From: WHTB01 sp050699035
GTDB lineage: Bacteria > Actinomycetota > Actinomycetes > Propionibacteriales > Nocardioidaceae
DNA: 27,724 nucleotides
NCBI GenBank assembly: GCA_050699035.1
Contig: JBOHDE010000021.1
Span: 1 to 27,724 of the forward strand
Direction: 5' to 3'
The notes beneath the pieces were generated by a model. It did not search any database. It was not told the DNA's origin and saw nothing but the letters and a program-made list of their open reading frames with translations. Position numbers and translations under genes: made by a program. Shown one piece after another: positions 21,465 through 27,724 of the stretch (its first letter is position 1; every line of letters begins with the position of its first letter).

Positions 21465-22243
21465 CCGTCGTCGGCGTCGTCGTATTGCAGCTGGCCGTCA
21501 CCCCGGGCGACGTGGACGGCAACGTCGACCGGGTCGTCGCTGCGGTCCGCGAGCACGGCGGCACCGCCGACCTCGTCGTCGCTCCCGAGCTGGTGACCAC
21601 TGGCTACGACCTGGATCTGCTGCGCAGCAAGGGAAAGCAGCTGGCCGAGCCGATCGACGGTCCGAGCGTTCGGCGGCTGGTCGCGGCGGCCGTGGAGGCC
21701 GAGGTCACACTGGTGGCCGGCTTCCTGGAGGCGTCCGACGGCCAGGTGTACGACGCGCTCGTGACCGTGACTCCGAACGGGTCCGCGACGACGTACCGCA
21801 AGACCCACCTCTACCCACCGGAGCTGGACTGCTTCGCCAGTGGCACGGCGCTCGGGCCGGTCGCCACCCCCGCGGGCACACTGGGCCCGCTGATCTGCTT
21901 CGAGCACGCGTTCCCGGAGGTCGCGACGACGCTGGCGCTGGCCGGCGCGGAGATCCTGGTGATCCCGTCGGCGGTGCCGGACGGCTACGAGCATCTCCTC
22001 TCGCTCCGGACCCGGGCGCGCGGTCAGGACAACCAGATCTTCGCGATCGGCTGCAACCTGACCGGGAACGGGTTCTGCGGACGGTCGCTCGTCTCCGACC
22101 CACGCGGCGAGGTGCTGGCCGAGGCCGGTGCCGAGGAGACCGTGCTGCACGCGCGGCTGGATCTGGACGCGGTGCAGCGCGAGCGCGCCCGGGAGCCGTC
22201 GCTGCGGCTGCGCCGGCCGGACCTCTACACGTCGCCGGACTGA
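21461..22243 (+). CDS. Nitrilase-superfamily carbon-nitrogen hydrolase
   Basis: A 260-residue cytoplasmic enzyme of the nitrilase/amidase superfamily. The catalytic triad is complete: Glu43 (VVAPELVTTGY), Lys114 (TTYRKTHLY) and Cys146 (LICFEHAFPE). The nucleophile block has Phe-Glu-His where Tyr-Asp is commonest (CFEHAFPE against CYDxxFPE). Most members are amidases or carbamoylases rather than true nitrilases, so hydrolysis of a linear amide or N-carbamoyl group is the best general prediction. It is translationally coupled to a sugar permease (ATGA), so its substrate is very likely the imported compound or a product of it. The short length argues against fused glutaminase-type members such as NAD synthetase. 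Confidence 0.88.
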   Translation: MTVVGVVVLQLAVTPGDVDGNVDRVVAAVREHGGTADLVVAPELVTTGYDLDLLRSKGKQLAEPIDGPSVRRLVAAAVEAEVTLVAGFLEASDGQVYDALVTVTPNGSATTYRKTHLYPPELDCFASGTALGPVATPAGTLGPLICFEHAFPEVATTLALAGAEILVIPSAVPDGYEHLLSLRTRARGQDNQIFAIGCNLTGNGFCGRSLVSDPRGEVLAEAGAEETVLHARLDLDAVQRERAREPSLRLRRPDLYTSPD

Positions 22244-22249
22244 CCTTCC

Positions 22250-23971
22250 ATGCAGCGCAAGCCGACCGACGTCGGCAACGGCGTGGTCTGTGCGTCGTTC
22301 GGCACCGACGGCAGCTGGCTGTCGGTCGGTGCGCACCACCCGAGGTTGGGGCTGGTGGAGCTGACCGGTGCGCCTCCCTTCCCGGAGCGTCTTGACGGCG
22401 ACGGCCCGGCCGTACGCGAGCACCGCGCCCGGTTGGTCGACCCCTCGTGCGCGATGCTCCGGGTGGTGGGCGCCGACGCGGCCGACGCCGCTGCTCACGC
22501 GGAGGCGGGGACCATCGTCCAGGAGATGCGCGTCCGGGCGGGGCGCTCGCTGACGATCGAGTTCTCTGGCCGCCTCGCTCGACCCGGGTACGCCGAGATC
22601 ACCCCGGTCGGCCCGATCCCGCCCGGGCTGCCGCCGACCCTGCTGCGGGCCGACGGCCCCACGCTCGAGGTGAGCGTCCCCGGCAGTGCGCCGCCCGTGC
22701 ACGCGCTGGTGACCGTCACCGCGACCGGCGCGCAGCCGATCGGCTGGGTCACCGGTGGCTCGGGTGCCACCGCTCGGGTGAGCGGGGCGGGATCGGCGAC
22801 GGAGCTGCGGATCGCGGTGACGATGGACGTGCCGACCGCCTCGCCTCGCACAGTCGCCGCTCCGGCGGCGGGTCGGTCCGACGACGTACTCGACCTGGTG
22901 GGTGGGGGCGCGGAGCGCTACACGCTCGGCTGCACCGCGCTGGAGGTGGCCGACGGCCGCTGCTGCATCGTCACCGACCACAGGCTGCTGCCGCTGTCGT
23001 GGACTCGGGACGCGTACTACCAGGCAGCACTGCTGCTGGCTCGCCAGGAGTCGCCCGAAGCGCTCGGTGTCGTCGAGCGGCACCTGGCCTGGCTGTGGGG
23101 ACCCGGCCGGGACGAATCGGGCGTCTGGCAGCGCAGCCACCTCACCACCGGCGCGGTCAAGGACCCCGCGTACCAGGCTGACCAGCAGCTGTACCCGCTG
23201 CTCGAGCTGGCGGACTTCCGCCGGGTGGCGAGGCGATGGCCGGCGACGCACTCGGCCGCGGCCTGGGGGACCTTGACGCGGCGCGTCTGGTCCGGGCTGC
23301 CGCGCGACGCGCCGGGTCTGCTGCCGGGGGAGGAGAACCCCGCCGACGACCCGTCCGATCTGCCATACCTGCTGTCGAGCCAGCTGCTGCTCACGTACAC
23401 GGCACGTCGACTTGCTGAATGGGAAGACGAGCTCCAGCTCGCGGACCTCGGGCTTGCCGACGACGCGGCGCGCTCGTTGGCGGCGATCCGGGCCGTGTTC
23501 GGCTGCGACGGGCCGTACGGCGCCCAGTGGGCCTACGAGACCGACGGGCAGGGGACGCATCGGCGCTACCACGACGCCAACGACGTGCCGACCGCGTTGG
23601 CGCCGGTGTGGGGACTGTGCGCGGCCGACGATCCCCGGTGGCTCGCCACCATGCGGTTCGCCTGGTCACCGAGCAATCCCGGGTACGTACCCGGCGTGTT
23701 GGGCGGGTTGGGTTCGGCGCACACGCCGGGGGTGTGGCCGCTCGGGGACGCGCAGGAGTGGGCCGTCGCGATGACGACGGGGGACGAGGAGGCGGCCCGG
23801 AGGGTCCTCGACCGGATCTCACGGGTGGTCAGCGACGACGGCATGCTGCCGGAGACGTACGACCCGGAGACGGGGGACTGGCTGGCGCGGCACTGGTTCG
23901 GCTGGCCGGGTGCGCTCGTCGGCCTGGTCGACCGCACGCTGCGGCACGGCCGCGGTCCCTGGGTCGGTTGA
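22250..23971 (+). CDS. GH125-like glycosidase with N-terminal beta domain
   Basis: A 573-residue protein without a signal peptide, so probably intracellular. Residues 1-230 are beta-rich and unassigned. Residues 235-570 resemble the (alpha/alpha)6 GH125 family of alpha-1,6-mannosidases. In order, LSWTRDAYYQ (from 249) corresponds to the family's W-x-R-D-S segment, DDPSDLPYLLSSQLLL to its D-D-x-x-x-Y-x-I-P-x-N segment, HDANDVPTAL (from 441) to D-D-A-N-x-P-S, GLGSAHTPGVWPLGD to G-I-G-S-x-H-T, and LPETYDPETGDWLARHWFGWPGAL (E535) to the terminal E-S-F...F-A-W block. Several usual residues are changed (Ser for Asn after the Pro-rich segment, Pro for Glu-preceding His), so specificity may differ. 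It starts 6 bases after the amidohydrolase and is the last gene of the operon. A GH15-like glucoamylase is a less likely alternative. Confidence 0.7.
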   Translation: MQRKPTDVGNGVVCASFGTDGSWLSVGAHHPRLGLVELTGAPPFPERLDGDGPAVREHRARLVDPSCAMLRVVGADAADAAAHAEAGTIVQEMRVRAGRSLTIEFSGRLARPGYAEITPVGPIPPGLPPTLLRADGPTLEVSVPGSAPPVHALVTVTATGAQPIGWVTGGSGATARVSGAGSATELRIAVTMDVPTASPRTVAAPAAGRSDDVLDLVGGGAERYTLGCTALEVADGRCCIVTDHRLLPLSWTRDAYYQAALLLARQESPEALGVVERHLAWLWGPGRDESGVWQRSHLTTGAVKDPAYQADQQLYPLLELADFRRVARRWPATHSAAAWGTLTRRVWSGLPRDAPGLLPGEENPADDPSDLPYLLSSQLLLTYTARRLAEWEDELQLADLGLADDAARSLAAIRAVFGCDGPYGAQWAYETDGQGTHRRYHDANDVPTALAPVWGLCAADDPRWLATMRFAWSPSNPGYVPGVLGGLGSAHTPGVWPLGDAQEWAVAMTTGDEEAARRVLDRISRVVSDDGMLPETYDPETGDWLARHWFGWPGALVGLVDRTLRHGRGPWVG

Positions 23972-23988
23972 GCTCTCTTCGGGGTTGC

Positions 23989-25125
23989 TCACATGTCGTT
24001 GCCGACGAACACCGGGTCGCCCGACTCGGTCTTCACGTCGCTGAGCTCGGTGCAGACCCCACTGGGGATCTCGCAGTCGTAGACGGTGGCCGTCATCGCC
24101 TGCAGCGGCGCGTCGGGCACGGCCACGAGGACCGACCCGTCGGTGTCGAACGTGACGAACGGCCAGTCACCGGCACTGATGTCGAGCTCGACGGGATCGT
24201 GGGCCGGCGAGGTCGGCTCCAGCCGGGTCGACCAGTCCAGGACGTAGCGGCCGTCGAAGGACAGCTGTGCGTCGATCGCCCCTTCGGTGAACGACCACGA
24301 GCTGTCGATCGGGCTGCCTGCGGCAGGCGTCGGTGCTCGGCCCGTGTGCAGGATGCGCTTGTTCCGGGCGTCAGCGACCTGGGTGCCTGGCCCGCTGAGC
24401 GTCGTCCACCGGGCGTCGCCCGTACTGTTCGGGTCCCAGACCGAAGTCCCTTCAGCCGTGCGGACGAAGACCAGGCCCTGGTCGACAGCATCGACGAAGA
24501 CCTTCGAGCAGGCGGCACCTGCGCACGGGATCTCGATGCTGTCCATGGCTGCGCCAGCGGCCAGGTCGTACAGCCGGATGATGACTCTGTCCGCGGCTGG
24601 CTCGGACCAGGCGACCAGCGGCAACCGCGAGTCACTCTTGGAGGTCGGGTGGAACGCCCGCCTCGGTGCATCGGGCGCCGGCGCCAACGGGACGCTCGTA
24701 CCGTCCTCGCGCATCAGATACGCCCGCTGGGCGCGGTCGAAGAAGACCATCCCGTACGGCGTCGCCGTCGCGTCCGTGTCGATCTGGCTGAGGTCGCCGA
24801 CCGGGAACGACCTGCCACCGAGCCAGATCTTGCCGTCCGCGTCTGGACTCATGTACGCGCGGAGGCCGTCAGTGAAGTCGAGCTGCCCGACCGCGTCGAG
24901 TCGTTCCGGTCGAGGGCCGACGCTGCCGGACTCGAAGGCGCCCATCCCGGCGGCAGTCGCGAGCCCGGCGCCCAGCACCACCGTCGACGCCAACGCGACG
25001 CCGATGTGCCGACGCCGTTGCCGGCGTCGTCCCCGACGGACGACCGCGTCGAGGTCCGGCTGCGGTGGGGTCACGTGGTCGAGCCGGTCGGTGATGGTCT
25101 GGGACAGCTGTCGCTCGATCGTCAT
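23989..25125 (-). CDS. Membrane-anchored propeller-like protein, partner of the sigma factor
   Basis: A 378-residue protein. About 40 cytoplasmic residues end in a very basic stretch (VRRGRRRQRRRH), then one membrane helix (about 41-60). A large extracytoplasmic part follows with repeated strand-rich units (WLGGRSF, YLMREDGTSV, VWDPNSTGDARWTTL, VLDWSTRLE, VTFDTDGSVLVAVPD), which suggests a beta-propeller. Four cysteines in the outer part could pair (CAGAAC, CEIPSGVC). It starts in the stop codon of the sigma gene (ATGA at 25122-25125). The arrangement is that of an anti-sigma or sensor, but the usual zinc anti-sigma motif (His-x3-Cys-x2-Cys) is absent. It converges with the GH125-like gene. 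Confidence 0.7.
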   Translation of the reverse strand: MTIERQLSQTITDRLDHVTPPQPDLDAVVRRGRRRQRRRHIGVALASTVVLGAGLATAAGMGAFESGSVGPRPERLDAVGQLDFTDGLRAYMSPDADGKIWLGGRSFPVGDLSQIDTDATATPYGMVFFDRAQRAYLMREDGTSVPLAPAPDAPRRAFHPTSKSDSRLPLVAWSEPAADRVIIRLYDLAAGAAMDSIEIPCAGAACSKVFVDAVDQGLVFVRTAEGTSVWDPNSTGDARWTTLSGPGTQVADARNKRILHTGRAPTPAAGSPIDSSWSFTEGAIDAQLSFDGRYVLDWSTRLEPTSPAHDPVELDISAGDWPFVTFDTDGSVLVAVPDAPLQAMTATVYDCEIPSGVCTELSDVKTESGDPVFVGNDM

Positions 25126-25640
25126 CGGAGGTCCTCCTGCTGGGCGAGCAGATCGTCGTCAAGTGTGTGGCGCAACGTGTCGAGGGCGGCCGATGCCTGT
25201 GACTTCACCGTCCCTGGGCGACAGCCGAGCGCGTCGGCGATCTGCTGCTCGCTCAGGTCCTCGTAGTAGCGGAGCACGATCACGGCGCGTTGCCGCGGGG
25301 GCAGCGCCAGCAATGCGCCCCACACCTCGTCGTGTCGAAGCACTGCGTCTTCGTGCGATGGTGAGCCGGTGTGGTCGACGCTCTCGCTGTGTCGTTCGGC
25401 CTTCCACCAGGCCCGCCGCCGTACGCCCAGAACCTCGTTGATCGCCATCCGACGCACGTAAGCCTCCGGACGATCGGCTGTCCGCACGCGCCGCCATGAT
25501 CGGTAAGCCTTGGCGAAGGCGGACTGGAGGGCGTCCTCGGCGAGCTGGAAGTCACGAGCGACGGCGTACGTGCTCCGGAACAACCTGTCCCAGGTGGCCG
25601 CGAAGAACTCTGCGTACTCCGACTCGTCGGCTTCTCGCAT
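25122..25640 (-). CDS. ECF sigma factor, SigE family (Streptomyces type)
   Basis: A 172-residue group 4 sigma factor. Region 2 covers about residues 5-75 (EFFAATWDRLFRSTYAVARDFQLAEDALQSAFAKAYRSW, ADRPEAYVRRMAINEVLGVRRR). Region 4 covers about 108-160 (LLALPPRQRAVIVLRYYEDLSEQQIADALGCRPGTVKSQASAALDTLR). It matches the actinobacterial SigE-like family whose downstream partner is often a membrane protein of variable sequence. ATG 25640 is chosen with GGGGG a few bases upstream; an adjoining GTG at 25643 is possible. It is divergent from the HNH gene. The regulon and inducing signal are unknown. Confidence 0.88.
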   Translation of the reverse strand: MREADESEYAEFFAATWDRLFRSTYAVARDFQLAEDALQSAFAKAYRSWRRVRTADRPEAYVRRMAINEVLGVRRRAWWKAERHSESVDHTGSPSHEDAVLRHDEVWGALLALPPRQRAVIVLRYYEDLSEQQIADALGCRPGTVKSQASAALDTLRHTLDDDLLAQQEDLR

Positions 25641-25787
25641 CACGCCCCCTGCGGTCGTCGGTCGTCACCTAGTAGACGCGATGAGCGGCCGACTTGGTTC
25701 GGTGCTAGTGAATCTCGCCTCGACCGGCGAGACTGACGACAAGCAGCGCGAGTGCCCGGTTTTCCCTGTGGATAAAGGGAATTCGGG

Positions 25788-25834
25788 TTGCATTACCGGC
25801 TGGCCCGATGGTAGTATTCGAACATACGTACGAA
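25788..25834 (+). promoter_or_regulatory. HNH-gene promoter with a LexA-like box
   Basis: TTGCAT (25788-25793), 18 bases, TAGTAT (25812-25817). The sequence TCGAACATACGTACGA (25818-25833) differs from the actinobacterial SOS consensus TCGAAC-N4-GTTCGA at one of twelve positions and covers the expected transcription start. The rest of the 25644-25845 gap holds a short hairpin (25713-25732) and no gene. Confidence 0.65.
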
Positions 25835-25845
25835 GGGATGGACGG

Positions 25846-27441
25846 ATGGCTGACTCGGCGTCGGATGGTCCGGTCGGCTGGCCGGGCCTGCGTGCGCTGC
25901 CGGCCGGTGCGGAGCTGGCGACCGTGCTGTGCTCGCGGGACCTGGCGTCGCTGGACTCGGCCGAGCTGGTCGACGCCGCCGCCGCGGCGAAGCGTCTGGT
26001 GAACTGTTTCGAGGCACTCGGCCTGGCCGCCGGCGACGCGATCCGTACCCGGCTCGAGCACGAGCACCAGCTGGGCGACGACCCGACCGACGACACCACC
26101 CGGCACGCGGCCAAGGAGCTGGCGGCCGCGGTCGGCGAGACGAAGTTCCGGTGCCAGATTCGGCTGCACATCGTGCGCCGGCTGGTCGGCGAGCTGCCGC
26201 AGCTGTGGCGGCTGGTGGCCGACGGCCGGTTCGACGTCTACCAGGCCGACCTGGTCGCCGACGAGTTGGTCGCGGTGGTCGACAGGTCCCTGGTGCCCGG
26301 GATCGTGACGGAGCTGGTGACCCGGCTGGAGGCGTCCACGCCGGCCGACGCCGGCCGGGGCGGCGGGTTCGGGCTGGTCGGGGTGAACGCGACCGCGACC
26401 CGACGGCTGGTCCGCACCCTGGTCGCGCAGGCCGAGCCGGAGCAGACCGACGAGAAGTTCAAGCGGGCCTTCGCGGCTCGCCGGGTGTCGGTCGAGCCGG
26501 GCGACGCGCACGGGATGGGGGTGCTGCGGCTGGACCACTCCATCGACCGGCTGGCCGGGATCCGGCACCGGCTCGGGCTGATCGCCCAGGCCCTACCTGC
26601 CGACGACCCACGGACCATGGACCAGAAGGTCGCCGACCTCGCCGCCGATGTACTGGAAGGCCGGCTGGTGATCGACACCTGCACCTCGCTGCTGGAAGAA
26701 GGCGTTCCGCCGGCGATGCGGCCCACCGGGGTGCGGCGGCGAGTCCAGGTCAACGTGACCGTCCCGATCCAGACCCTGCTCGGCGTCTCGGACTCTCCGG
26801 GCGAGACTGAAAGCGGCGACGTGGTCCCGGCGACCCTGGCCCGTCAGCTGGCTTCCGACCCCGACTCGGTGTGGTACCGGCTGATCACCGACCGGGGCCG
26901 GTTCGTCGAGCTCTCCGCCCACACCTACCGTCCTGGTGCGGCGCTGACCCGCACCGTCCGGGCCCGCGACCGCCAGTGCGTCGGCATCGGCTGCAACACA
27001 CCAGCCGACGCATGCGACACCGACCACACCGTCGCCTACGCAGCCGGCGGCGCCACCGGAGAGGCCAACCTCGGCCCCGCCTGCCGCGCCGACCACCGCG
27101 ACAAGGACGGCGGTGGCTTCCGCCTGGACCAACCAGAGCCCGGCGTGTTCCGCTGGACCTACCCGTCCGGCCACACCTACACCACCCGCCCGACGCCGTA
27201 CGCCACCAGCACCTGGCCCACCACGTGGACACCGCCCGCCTCACCCGCCGACGTCAACGCCGGCCTCGCCCTGCTGCAGGCCCAACGCAACTGCGAAAGC
27301 ACCTGGCGCCGCGAAACAACCTGGCGCAGCATCGCCGAACGCAAACTTAAACTCTGGCGCCAACAAGACGGCGACCTCGACACCACCCCGGACGATCCCT
27401 CTGAATGGGTGCCACCCGACGTTCTCTCCCACCTGATCTAG
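25846..27441 (+). CDS. DUF222 / HNH endonuclease-domain protein
   Basis: A 531-residue protein of the actinobacterial DUF222-HNH family (13E12-repeat proteins of mycobacteria), often found in many copies per genome. The N-terminal two thirds is helical DUF222 (ELVDAAAAAKRLVNCFEA, GRFDVYQADLVADEL). The C-terminal HNH nuclease motif is CDTDHTVAYAAGG followed by NLGPACRADHRDKDGG. The Asp-His, Asn and final His are present, while the first of the usual two adjacent histidines is Asp. ATG 25846 has AAGGG 8 bases upstream; the frame is open much further but enters the divergent sigma gene. The LexA-like box suggests induction by DNA damage. The biological role of this family is not established. Confidence 0.88.
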   Translation: MADSASDGPVGWPGLRALPAGAELATVLCSRDLASLDSAELVDAAAAAKRLVNCFEALGLAAGDAIRTRLEHEHQLGDDPTDDTTRHAAKELAAAVGETKFRCQIRLHIVRRLVGELPQLWRLVADGRFDVYQADLVADELVAVVDRSLVPGIVTELVTRLEASTPADAGRGGGFGLVGVNATATRRLVRTLVAQAEPEQTDEKFKRAFAARRVSVEPGDAHGMGVLRLDHSIDRLAGIRHRLGLIAQALPADDPRTMDQKVADLAADVLEGRLVIDTCTSLLEEGVPPAMRPTGVRRRVQVNVTVPIQTLLGVSDSPGETESGDVVPATLARQLASDPDSVWYRLITDRGRFVELSAHTYRPGAALTRTVRARDRQCVGIGCNTPADACDTDHTVAYAAGGATGEANLGPACRADHRDKDGGGFRLDQPEPGVFRWTYPSGHTYTTRPTPYATSTWPTTWTPPASPADVNAGLALLQAQRNCESTWRRETTWRSIAERKLKLWRQQDGDLDTTPDDPSEWVPPDVLSHLI

Positions 27442-27446
27442 CCTCC

Positions 27447-27461
27447 CGGCCGTCTCGGCCG
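27447..27461 (+). terminator. Short hairpin after the HNH gene
   Basis: CGGCCG, TCT, CGGCCG: a 6-bp all-GC stem with a 3-base loop, 5 bases after the stop codon. It is short for a terminator. Confidence 0.35.
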
Positions 27462-27486
27462 CTGCCGACGCGCGCACTCGATCGTC

Positions 27487-27492
27487 TAGGCT
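27487..27492 (+). promoter_or_regulatory. -10 element for a leaderless start
   Basis: TAGGCT followed by 8 bases and GTG 27501. The stretch TAGGCTCAGG-N2-CC-GTG is nearly the same as the one before the DUF4442 gene (11435-11450). No ribosome binding site is present. Confidence 0.45.
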
Positions 27493-27500
27493 CAGGCGCC

Positions 27501-27724
27501 GTGCTCGTTGCCGCCGCCATCTGTCCGCACCCGCCGTTGCTCATCCCGGAGGTGGCGGCTGGCGCTGCGACCGAGCTCGACGACCTACGGGCCGCATGCA
27601 GGGACGCGCTCGGCGCGGTGTTGCAGGCTGCGCCCGATCGGCTACTTGTGGTGGGCGGCGGAGGGTCGGTCCGCGCCACCGCAGGTGAGGCCGGCGGCTC
27701 GATGCGTCGATTCGGCGTCGACTA
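27501..27724 (+). CDS. Class III extradiol dioxygenase subunit B-like protein (5' part)
   Basis: The first 74 codons of a gene that runs off the window. The translation begins MLVAAAICPHPPLLIPEVAAG and continues with ELDDLRAACRDALGAVLQ and DRLLVVGGGGSV. This is the N-terminus of the class III extradiol dioxygenase-like family found between miaB and miaA in many actinobacteria (Rv2728c type). The CPHPPLLIPE motif carries the His that would bind metal in true dioxygenases. The family has no proven reaction in these organisms. GTG 27501 is chosen from the family start and the TAGGCT box 8 bases upstream. miaA and dapF would be expected to follow. Confidence 0.8.
   Translation, partial: MLVAAAICPHPPLLIPEVAAGAATELDDLRAACRDALGAVLQAAPDRLLVVGGGGSVRATAGEAGGSMRRFGVD

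Noticed and set aside
21425..23572. 715-codon open frame antisense to the amidohydrolase and GH125-like genes
   Set aside because: The plus-strand genes have catalytic motifs and coupled starts; the antisense frame has no recognisable domain.
25713..25732. 7-bp-stem hairpin in the sigma/HNH intergenic region
   Set aside because: Short, no gene ends here, and it is not near either start codon; kept only as a note.
25510..25845. N-terminal extension of the HNH gene into the open frame upstream
   Set aside because: It would overlap the divergent sigma gene and pass through the promoter and LexA-like box; ATG 25846 has a ribosome binding site.
16822..27441. Prophage or integrative element
   Set aside because: No integrase, transposase, phage gene, tRNA target or flanking direct repeats were found; gene content is metabolic.

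Overview
The window is chromosomal DNA of a very GC-rich actinobacterium. The evidence is codon bias, frequent GTG starts, TAGnnT -10 elements with leaderless starts, a LexA box of the actinobacterial type, a RecA-NDp (PafBC-type) promoter, a DUF222-HNH gene, and the recA-recX-rny-glu-miaB gene order. A member of the Nocardioidaceae/Propionibacteriales is my best guess, from overall resemblance only.

Layout. 1-872: two in-phase copies of an AT-rich palindromic operator, then a tandem ABM-domain protein ending in a strong hairpin. 996-1403: a small membrane protein. 1421-5681: a TetR repressor facing an MMPL exporter and an MFS transporter across a promoter that carries three copies of one operator. 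5682-10678: the conserved recA-recX-rny block. recA has two damage-responsive promoters and an intein with an intact LAGLIDADG endonuclease. rny is interrupted by a 100-N assembly gap inside a 15-bp tandem repeat. 10682-11924: an AAC(6')-like GNAT and a hotdog-fold protein. 11935-15233 (minus): the glutamate ABC importer gluABCD, with a hairpin between gluB and gluC. 15353-16834: miaB.

16822-23971 is the most interesting part. It is a tightly coupled plus-strand cluster: a GntR-type DNA-binding domain fused to a cytoplasmic MalE-like solute-binding domain, a lipoprotein solute-binding protein, two sugar permeases, a nitrilase-superfamily amidohydrolase and a GH125-like glycosidase. There is no ATPase gene. 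I read it as a self-regulated uptake and breakdown system for a glycoside, possibly an alpha-mannoside with an amide or nitrile group. The fused regulator would sense the imported sugar inside the cell.

23989-25640 (minus): a SigE-family ECF sigma factor followed by an overlapping membrane-anchored propeller-like protein. 25846-27441: a DUF222-HNH protein with a LexA-like box at its predicted start of transcription. 27501-end: the start of the class III extradiol dioxygenase-like gene that in many actinobacteria lies near miaB and miaA. The sugar locus, sigma pair and HNH gene therefore look like an insertion between miaB and this gene.

No tRNA, rRNA, CRISPR array, integrase or insertion sequence was seen.
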